Shown one piece after another: positions 9,225 to 17,000 of a DNA stretch of 64,000 nt (position 1 is its first letter; every line of letters begins with the position of its first letter). The notes beneath the pieces were generated by a model, which was given only the letters and a program-made list of their open reading frames with translations, did no database searches and was not told where the DNA came from. The translations under genes were made by a program, and so were the position numbers. The DNA is taken from NCBI GenBank assembly GCA_039105265.1, contig JAPFFF010000065.1, positions 620,001 through 684,000 of the forward strand, given 5' to 3'. Origin of the DNA: Tritrichomonas musculus. Its lineage: Eukaryota; Parabasalia; Tritrichomonadida; Tritrichomonadidae.

Positions 9225-10290
9225 TTTGCGTTTTATAAGCCAAAAAGAATGTTTTATAATCATCATTCAAAGCATCTATTGATGAACAAACATATTTTGT
9301 GTACATGATTGGAACAGTTATGATTGTTTTATTCTTCAGTGTTTTGTTAGTTTGACGTAAAGGATTTAATAGTTTACATTTAACGTTTCCAGACTCGTAG
9401 CAAATGAATTCAGCAAGTTCATTGAATACTCTTCTTCTTTTCTCATGTTTCTTTTCTGTTTTTCCGTAATCGGTGTGAATGAGTATTATATTTTTGGGTT
9501 TATATGACAGAAGACCTTTAAATCGTTGTTTTTGTTGAATCTCTTTCAATTGCATTGATTTGGCTCTAATGTATTGCCATTCAAGGTCGCGGTCATCTTG
9601 TATCTGTTGAGGTGTTAGATAAATGTATTTTGATTGTCGTTTGTCAAGGTATTCATCAGTTTCTTCGTCAAATGATGTGTATAAAGGATTCAATAAACGA
9701 AGAGATGCATGAGGCGTGTTATTGTACCATTCAACCGTTTGTTGTATCAATACATTGTTTGTCATTCGTTGTTGTGATTGACCGAAAGCATTTCGTAATG
9801 TTCTGATTACTGCATCAACACATTTATGAGCATTCGTGAAAGGTGAATCATCAATGATTAACTTTATTTTGTTTGGTGCTTTGACTTTAATTGACGGTTT
9901 GTTTGTTTGATATAGCTCTTCACCGTTGCAATAGTCTTTGAATGTATTTGATATAAAAGCCTTTTCACCATCACATTTAATTGTTTCAATTCTGATATTC
10001 CTTTTATTGACTAGTTTATCAATTACTTTGATTACATAAAACACAGATTTGTAATCAATTGGTTCAACAATTAAGTATTTGGTGTTTACATTGATAAGAA
10101 CAAGATAAGCTTTGTTTAACGCAAACATTATATCCATTTCCCAACAATGAGGCTCAAATGAGAAGTCAGGTTTTGATAGTTTCTTTACTGTTTTCAATTG
10201 GTAATCTGGAATATATGGCTCAGTTTTAATGTTTGTGTCTTTGATGTACTTGTATTTAGATTTGAAAGGATAGTTGATTGATTCATTCAT
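9214..10290 (-). CDS. Polinton retroviral-type (DDE) integrase
   Basis: 358 aa, ATG at 10290. The catalytic core starts around HCWEMDIMFALNKAYLVLI and continues with ETIKCDGEKAFIS, the two Asp-containing strands of the retroviral-integrase fold, followed by HKCVDAVIRTLRNAFG and EWYNNTPHASLRLLNPLY, which is typical of Polinton integrases. The C-terminal part (KRRRVFNELAEFICYESGNVKCKLLNPLR) resembles a chromodomain/SH3-like DNA-binding tail. Its role is insertion of the element into host DNA. It is flanked by the HNH gene upstream and the 116-aa gene downstream on the same strand. Confidence 0.88.
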   Translation of the reverse strand: MNESINYPFKSKYKYIKDTNIKTEPYIPDYQLKTVKKLSKPDFSFEPHCWEMDIMFALNKAYLVLINVNTKYLIVEPIDYKSVFYVIKVIDKLVNKRNIRIETIKCDGEKAFISNTFKDYCNGEELYQTNKPSIKVKAPNKIKLIIDDSPFTNAHKCVDAVIRTLRNAFGQSQQRMTNNVLIQQTVEWYNNTPHASLRLLNPLYTSFDEETDEYLDKRQSKYIYLTPQQIQDDRDLEWQYIRAKSMQLKEIQQKQRFKGLLSYKPKNIILIHTDYGKTEKKHEKRRRVFNELAEFICYESGNVKCKLLNPLRQTNKTLKNKTIITVPIMYTKYVCSSIDALNDDYKTFFLAYKTQNES

Positions 10291-10344
10291 TTGAATCGCA
10301 AAAATAAAGATATTATTTATTGACGATTATTTAATGAAATCAAT

Positions 10345-10956
10345 TTAATCAATCAAATTACGTTGAAACTTGAATCGATTAATATATAAAGATACATTTT
10401 TATTATCAACATCACGTACATTGACATAATAATTTCCTGCTTTGTTTTGGTTCAAATGCATGATTCGATATAAATTATCAGTTATTTTTGAATAAACAAC
10501 ATCCTCATTAGTGTTCTCATTGAAATAATAATAATATCTGTTTTCATCAAACTCTCTTCTTCCGTTCTTCGTTTCATAATAATCAATCAATATAACATCT
10601 TCAGGTAAATCATCTATGAACTCATATTGAATACCTACATTTGATGATTTATTAAATTGATTTGTTGATGGACTGCACCAACGAAGATTTGATAAATGAT
10701 TATCAGTCCTATCGTGTGATATATGGTCGACTTGTGTTTTGTGCTCTGGGTCATCATTTGGAATGAATTGAAGAGCAATTATTCTATGCTTTCTATATGA
10801 TTTGCCATTCAATTTGATATCTAAATAACCTCTATGTAATGTTTCAACAACTTCATAATGATTGTCTTTACGTCTGATTGTAAATGGATAGACAGACAAT
10901 ATTTCATAATCATCAAAGCCTTTTAATTGTACAAACTCAGCTGCTTGTTCAGTCAT
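10345..10956 (-). CDS. HNH endonuclease-like protein of the Polinton
   Basis: 203 aa, ATG at 10956. Residues about 55-105 form an HNH_3-type module: RKHRIIALQFIPNDDP, then QVDHISHDRTDNHLSNLRW and CSPSTNQFNKS. This has the HR...DH...N...N..W pattern of homing-endonuclease-like HNH proteins of phages and giant viruses. The flanks have short beta-rich repeats (SVYPFTIRRKDNHYEV; YVNVRDVDNKNVSLYINRF) like the NUMOD-type DNA-binding segments of such enzymes. It lies between the capsid-like and integrase genes on the same strand. Nicking during replication, repair or integration is inference. Confidence 0.8.
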   Translation of the reverse strand: MTEQAAEFVQLKGFDDYEILSVYPFTIRRKDNHYEVVETLHRGYLDIKLNGKSYRKHRIIALQFIPNDDPEHKTQVDHISHDRTDNHLSNLRWCSPSTNQFNKSSNVGIQYEFIDDLPEDVILIDYYETKNGRREFDENRYYYYFNENTNEDVVYSKITDNLYRIMHLNQNKAGNYYVNVRDVDNKNVSLYINRFKFQRNLID

Positions 10957-11016
10957 TTATGAAACAAAAATAAAAAATCAATTTAAAAACTTAATCATCA
11001 AATTAAATCATTATTT

Positions 11017-13089
11017 TTATTCATTAGCTTGGCTTCCTTTTGGCGTTTCATCATCAACGTAAACCAATCCGTCAAGAGATAAATGGAAATAGGTGTCGCG
11101 AGTGATGAACAACTGGGTCGGGCATGGATGATGAATGGTTCCATCTGGCTCAACAACATTGTAATATGTGTCATCATCTCCTGTATATATTGGTTGCCCA
11201 TTGACTTGTATTTGCACGTTTCCGAAACCTGAATCTAAGCCGTCGAATGTATATCCTGCACTCGCTCGTTCAGTTTGAATGTTGAATACAAATGATGTTG
11301 CATCACTAATTGTATTCTTGTATCTCTTTCCGTTCGCGTCATTCTTTGGCATTGTCATTGAGTCTTCAAATTCCTTTGTGCATGAAAGAGTGATTGCATC
11401 TAAATCACCAGCCGTTAATTGATTTTCAAAGAATCGTGCACCAATAGTTGAAACGTTTTCATCTGGAAAGTTCTTGCCACCGATATTTAAGAAACAATTT
11501 TGATAAACTGGATTTTCAAAGACAGTTAAATCATTATGATGCTTTGGAAACATGATTGATAAATTAGTTGCATTGATTAATGGGATATTCAATGTTGACT
11601 TGATTCCGTTAGCTGCTGGAGCGATTGGGAAAGCATGATAATCAACTTTTTGTGAAGGAATGATTAAACCTTGTCTTAAAATGTCTTCAATTCCTTGTCT
11701 TGTAGCTTCACAAACACCAAAGCCTTGCATATTAGATTTACAAGCTGTGATTGTCATTCGATTAACTGTTAATGTTGCTGTTTGAGCAGAATAAGTTTCT
11801 TTCAATAATTGAGCTCTTGCATCATGATATTCATTAACAACTCTGAGAGCTGATTTAGCAACTGTTTTCTCAATTTGCCAAACATAATACTTTCCGTCGT
11901 TGTGTGTCAATGGTGGCTTTGTGTAATCTGGATTTGCTAAACAAATCTCTTCATCAGTTGCTGTTGGTTTGAGGTCTAATTTTGCGAACTCTTCTGCTGT
12001 ATAACTGAAATACATTGAAAGGTCTGTTGCAATATCATCATAAGTATATGAACCATCGCTTCCAAAGTTATATTGCTCACCAATTCTATAAGTGAGTTTA
12101 TATTTGATTGGTGCAGGTGTTGGTTCAGGTGATGGTGATGGTTCTGGTTTATCTTCTTCTTCTGGTGATGGGTCAGGTGATGGTGATGGTGGTACAGGTG
12201 TTGGTGATGGTGATGGGTCTGGTGACGGAGTTCCTGGACCTGGAATCACTGCTTGATTACCGATTTGTGTGAATTGATGACGAAGATGACCACGGGCTTT
12301 GATTTCCTTTAATCTATCGAGTTCATCCATCGATATTGAATCATTATCTTCAAGAAATACTTTCGCTTCTGCAACTGTGAAAGGGTCTAATACTGCCCAA
12401 ACAAGACCAGCTGGACTAACTTGAAAACGAATTGATAAATCACCAATGATTCCGTTAGGGAATAAATCAAATGCTTGTAAAGCAAGCAAATCATCAAAAG
12501 GAACATTCAAATCAAATTCGACTTCGCTTCTTCCTGTGTTCTTAAATGAATTCAAGTTAACATAAGCTCCTGCATGTGTCTGTGAATAGTTGCTAATGTT
12601 TTCCCACAATGAATGAACGAATCTGCGGCGTTTCTTCTCGGCTTCTGGTTTAACTGAAGAATATAAGAAGCCTTCACGAATGCATTCATTCTGTTGGTAT
12701 CCGACATTGACATTATTATGAAGAATCTCTAACCTGTCAAACAACTGATTTGAAGATTTGAAACCAACAAACAGCTTGTACAAGTTGTTGGGGTCATCGA
12801 TGGCGTTTAATTTACTCATATCTGTATTCAATGATAAATCTAATTTAACGTGAAATGTTAAGAAACCTTTATCAATATCACTTACGAAATGGTCAGGATG
12901 TGTTAAACTGATTTGCGAATATTGACCAGCTGTAAACGGAGCTGGTTGGTCATGACAGTCAACTGTTCTGAATGAAAATGAACGTGTACCGTCATTGACA
13001 TTAATCATGTTTCTCATCTCTTCAAATGCATGAAGAACGTTTCCTGTTTCAGTGCGAAGGTTATGAGCTCTTTCGTTTCGATATAACAT
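11017..13089 (-). CDS. Probable Polinton major capsid-like protein
   Basis: 690 aa, ATG at 13089, the outermost gene on this side. The composition and pattern fit a double-jelly-roll capsid protein: Asn/Asp/Thr-rich beta strands, with SFSFRTVDCHDQPAPFT, GFLTFHVKLDL, FDRLEILHNNVNVG and VEFDLNVPFDDLLALQAFDL. In the middle (about 12,120-12,240) is a low-complexity insert of alternating Pro/Ser/Asp/Thr/Glu (PSPDP, SPSPTP, EEEDKPEPS). The C-terminal jelly-roll-like half resumes at KYKLTYRIGEQYNFG and ends with FQIHLSLDGL-type strands. Assignment rests on size, position and strand pattern, not on a unique motif. Confidence 0.68.
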   Translation of the reverse strand: MLYRNERAHNLRTETGNVLHAFEEMRNMINVNDGTRSFSFRTVDCHDQPAPFTAGQYSQISLTHPDHFVSDIDKGFLTFHVKLDLSLNTDMSKLNAIDDPNNLYKLFVGFKSSNQLFDRLEILHNNVNVGYQQNECIREGFLYSSVKPEAEKKRRRFVHSLWENISNYSQTHAGAYVNLNSFKNTGRSEVEFDLNVPFDDLLALQAFDLFPNGIIGDLSIRFQVSPAGLVWAVLDPFTVAEAKVFLEDNDSISMDELDRLKEIKARGHLRHQFTQIGNQAVIPGPGTPSPDPSPSPTPVPPSPSPDPSPEEEDKPEPSPSPEPTPAPIKYKLTYRIGEQYNFGSDGSYTYDDIATDLSMYFSYTAEEFAKLDLKPTATDEEICLANPDYTKPPLTHNDGKYYVWQIEKTVAKSALRVVNEYHDARAQLLKETYSAQTATLTVNRMTITACKSNMQGFGVCEATRQGIEDILRQGLIIPSQKVDYHAFPIAPAANGIKSTLNIPLINATNLSIMFPKHHNDLTVFENPVYQNCFLNIGGKNFPDENVSTIGARFFENQLTAGDLDAITLSCTKEFEDSMTMPKNDANGKRYKNTISDATSFVFNIQTERASAGYTFDGLDSGFGNVQIQVNGQPIYTGDDDTYYNVVEPDGTIHHPCPTQLFITRDTYFHLSLDGLVYVDDETPKGSQANE

Positions 13090-13223
13090 TTATGATTGAA
13101 TAAAAAGGAAATAAATCACTTTTATCATCAATTAAATTATGGGTGTCGGTATATTCAACAAAATCATATCAAATATTTCCATTATTGAAGTGGATTTTTC
13201 TATTATAATCCCTAAAAGACTGG

Positions 13224-13261
13224 ATTAATATCAAGAATAAAACTTTATTCTTGATATTAAT
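13224..13261. repeat. Perfect 18-bp-arm inverted repeat near the Polinton right end
   Basis: Arms ATTAATATCAAGAATAAA and TTTATTCTTGATATTAAT with a 2-base spacer, followed by another TATCAAGAAT. It lies about 135 bases beyond the last Polinton gene. It could be a host palindrome marking the insertion site or a small structure at the element's end. Confidence 0.7.
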
Positions 13262-14024
13262 ATCAAGAATATAAACTTTCAAATTCATTGTTTATTTAAA
13301 CAATTTTGATTGAATTCTTTTAAAATTATTGAATGCTTTTAAAATTTCAAATCATTTAAATTTTCTCCTATTATTATGATCATTTTCATTAATACTTAAC
13401 TTAGAATAATATTAAACCAATAATTCAAATCATAATATATTGAATTTTTGAAAACATAATTTTTTAATTGAATTTTCTGTAAATAAATAAAAATGTTTAA
13501 AAGTATTATTCAAAGTTGTTTTCTGAATTAAAGAGTTAAAATAAATATTTGCATATTATATAATATATACATATATTAAATATATATAAATATTCCAAAA
13601 TTAATGATTTTTTCATGAAATATAAATAGTGAAAATATTGAATTAAATTATTTTAAGTAATTGAATAATTGAGTAAATTTCAAATTTTATAATTTGAGAA
13701 GAATATAAAATATGATATATTTTAATACTTATTTGATAAATAAACTAAATATTTAATTTTCAAAAGTATTTAACAAAATAAAAAATAAATATTTAATTAT
13801 TTTACTGAATAATTTCTTTTATAACAATATATTTTAACATTATTTTTTTACATTTTTTCATTTTTATTTCATAAAACAATTTTATATCAGAAAAGTATTT
13901 ATTCAGCGTTTTCATATTCAAAAAATTGAGAGTATTATTTTAATTATTTTCAAATTGAGAAAAAATAAAAAATAAAATTCTTTATTCTCAGAAATTCGAA
14001 TTATAAAAAATTACTTATAAACAC

Positions 14025-14030
14025 TCATTT
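14025..14030 (+). promoter_or_regulatory. Initiator (TCATTT)
   Basis: Matches the trichomonad initiator TCA-Py-(T/A). The A (+1) lies 8 bases before the ATG at 14035, the spacing typical of trichomonad short 5' leaders. It supports that start over the later Met at 14077. Confidence 0.55.
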
Positions 14031-14034
14031 TTAT

Positions 14035-17000
14035 ATGACTTCATTAATTTTTTTAAACACCAAAACAAAACCTAACATGCAAACCCAATATTCACTTGAC
14101 CTTAACCAATTCAAACTTCAAGGAAAGATTGAAGACGGACCATTTGGAGGAGTATATCAAGCCAAAGAAAACAATACAGGAAAAATCTTCATTGCAAAAG
14201 TTTACAATCAACAAATTGAAGAAGAATCCTATACAAAATCTTTCAAAAGTATCATAAATAAATCAAAAAGCATCTCAAACTTCGATCATCCATCAATTGC
14301 CAAATTTATTGGATTTAGTCCTGTTAATTTTCAAGGAGAACACAAGCCTGTAACAATTACAGAATATACAGCTAACAAAACCTTAGAAGATATTCTTCAA
14401 TCACAAAAGAATAGGACTGAAGATAAAAATTGGAATGATACAAGAAAACTCATTATTCTTTACAGCATAGCTTCAGCAATGTCAGCATTACACTCACAAA
14501 ACATAATTCATTCCCATTTAAAGCCAAGTAACATCATCATTGACGCAAAATCAAATCCGAAAGTTACAGACTATTTTCTCTCAAAAAGTTCATTTGCCAA
14601 AAACTCAACAAATGGAAATCGAAATACAATTCTTTATTTACCGCCAGAAGCCATTAATAGCTCAAAATACACCAAAGAAGGAGACATTTACTCATTTGCA
14701 ATGATTGCTTACCGAATGTTTTCACATGAAGAGCCATTCGACAAGATATCCAATATCAAAATCTCACAAAAAGTTAGCAATGGTGTTCGTCCAGATTTCA
14801 GCTACATTCCAGAATCATACAGATTGTTGATTGAAAGATGCTGGTCTCAAGAACCTTCAAAACGTCCATCATTCGACCAAATCGTCTCTGAATTACAAAA
14901 TAATTCAGGATTCATCACCAAAAACGTCAACAAAGAAGAATTCTTGAACTTTGTTCGCAACAATGAGAAACAGGCCAAATTGTTCTACAGCCAAATTGAA
15001 ATTTCTGAAACAACAAACGAATCTGACGTTGAAGAAGAAGAACAAAATGAATCTAAAACCGTCGTTGAATCAGAAAAGACTGTTTCAAAGTCATTATCTC
15101 TCTCTAAGAGCAAGAAGGAAAAGAAAGCATTAAAGTCCAAGCTAGAAGACGATGAACGTGAAGAAAGATACACATCTTCATCTGAGTCAATGCTTGTTCC
15201 AAAAGCAGAGGAAACAGAGAACCAATCAAGCTCAATTTTGGCTGAAGAAAGCCAAACTAAATCACCAGTTGTTGAATCGGAAAAGACTGTTTCTAGATCA
15301 ATCACACTTTCTAAGACTAAGAAGGAAAAGAAATCCAAACATGAGGATGAAGATGAACATGAAGAAAGATACACATTGTCTTCTGAATCAATGCTTGTTC
15401 CAAAAGCAGAGGAAACAGAAAAACAACAAAACTCAATATTAGCTGAAGAAAGTCAAACAAAGTCAACAGTTGTTGAATCAGAAAAGACCGTTTCTAGATC
15501 AATCACACTTTCTAAGACTAAGAAGGAAAAGAAATCAAAGCAAGAAGATGATGAGCGCGAAGAAAGATACACATCTTCATCTGAATCAATGCTTGTTCCA
15601 AAAGCAGAGGAAAAAGAGAACCAATCAAGCTCAATTTTGGCTGAAGAAAGCCAAACTAAATCACCAGTTGTTGAATCGGAAAAGACTGTTTCTAGATCAA
15701 TCACACTTTCTAAGACTAAGAAGGAAAAGAAATCCAAACATGAGGATGAAGATGAACGTGAAGAAAGATACACATTGTCTTCTGAATCAATGCTTGTTCA
15801 AAATGTTGAAGAAACAGAAAAACAACAAAACTCAATCTTGGCTGAAGAAACCCAAAACAAATCATCAGAGTCAACAGTTGTTGAATCAGAAAAGACTGTT
15901 TCTAAAGCATTTTCTCTCTCAAAGAGCAAGAAATCACCAAAATCAAAGCAAGAAGACGATGATGAACGTGAGGAAAGATACGCATTGTCATCTGAATTAA
16001 TGCTTGTTCCAAAAGCAGAAGAACAACAAAACTCTATTTTAGCTGAAGAAAGGCAAGCCAAACCAACAGTTGTTGAATCCGAAAAGACTGTTTCCAGATC
16101 AATCACACTTTCTAAGACCAAGAAAGAGAAGAAATCAAACAAGTCCAAGCAAGAAGACGATGATGAACGTGAAGAAAGATATGCATTATCATCTGAATCA
16201 ATTCTTGTTCAAAATGTTGAAGAACAACAAAACTCAATATTAGCTGAAGAAAGCCAAGAAAAGAAAAACTCAAAGGCACTCTCACATTCAAAGAGCAAGA
16301 AAGAAAAGAAAGCATTGAAATCAAAGCAACAAGAAGACGAACTTGAAGAAAGATATTTGTTATCAACAGACCTCATCACAGTTCACAATGAAGAAGAAGA
16401 CATCAAACCAACAGAATCACCTTTAGTTAACTCAGCACCAAAGAACACTGCAACTGTAGTTGAAAGAGAAATTCAACCAGAACCAAAGAGTCATATTGTT
16501 GTTGTAGCTGCAAAGAAAGAAGCACCACAACCTGAACCAAAGAGAGAAGTTCAACAACAAGCACTAAAGAAGGAAGTTCAACCTGAACCAAAGAAAGAAA
16601 CTCCACAACAAGCACCAAAGAAGAGCTACACTGTTGTTATAACAAGGAGAGAAGTTGATTTTGATGAATCTGAGACAGAATCAGACTCAACAAGTTCCAG
16701 TGCCAACACAACAAATCACAAGAAGAATTCCAATGAAGATGAATTTGAAGAAAGATATGCTGCTTCAACACAAGAAATGATCATTGAACCAAAGAAAGCC
16801 AAAAACACAGAAAAGTCTCACAAAGAAGAAAAAGTTACCAAATTATCAGACATTGCCAAAGCCAAGAAGAACTCAAACAAATCATCCGAATCATCCAAGA
16901 AAGAAAAGAAAGAAAAGAAATCATCAAAGTCAAAACAATCTGAAGAAGATGATTTTGAAGAACGTTATGCTGTATCAACACAAGAGATGATCATTTCACC

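Larger units (their letters stand above)
1..13140. mobile_element. Maverick/Polinton element, right-hand part (continues left of window)
   Basis: Nine closely packed ORFs on both strands with moderate GC form a self-synthesising DNA transposon of the Maverick/Polinton family. Visible parts are a protein-primed family B DNA polymerase, a KilA-N protein, a fibre-like protein, a retroviral-type integrase, an HNH protein, a capsid-like protein and three unknown proteins. The packaging ATPase and protease usual for the family are not seen and may lie to the left. The right end is not exactly resolved: coding stops at 13089 and composition becomes host-like between about 13,140 and 13,230. Without the left end the terminal inverted repeat cannot be matched. 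All visible ORFs are open, so this part looks whole and the insertion is probably young. Confidence 0.9.
13090..14034. other. Non-coding region between the Polinton and the Sel1 pseudokinase
   Basis: About 945 bases. The first ~130 bases have Polinton-like composition and probably hold the element's right terminal repeat. The rest is extremely AT-rich, with no ORF of note. It contains one perfect palindrome (listed separately) and an initiator just before 14035. Confidence 0.6.

Noticed and set aside
14985-16366. Several antisense and shifted ORFs of 80-176 codons over the EERY repeat array
   Set aside because: Low-complexity mirrors of the repeat; they repeat with the same period and have no independent signal.
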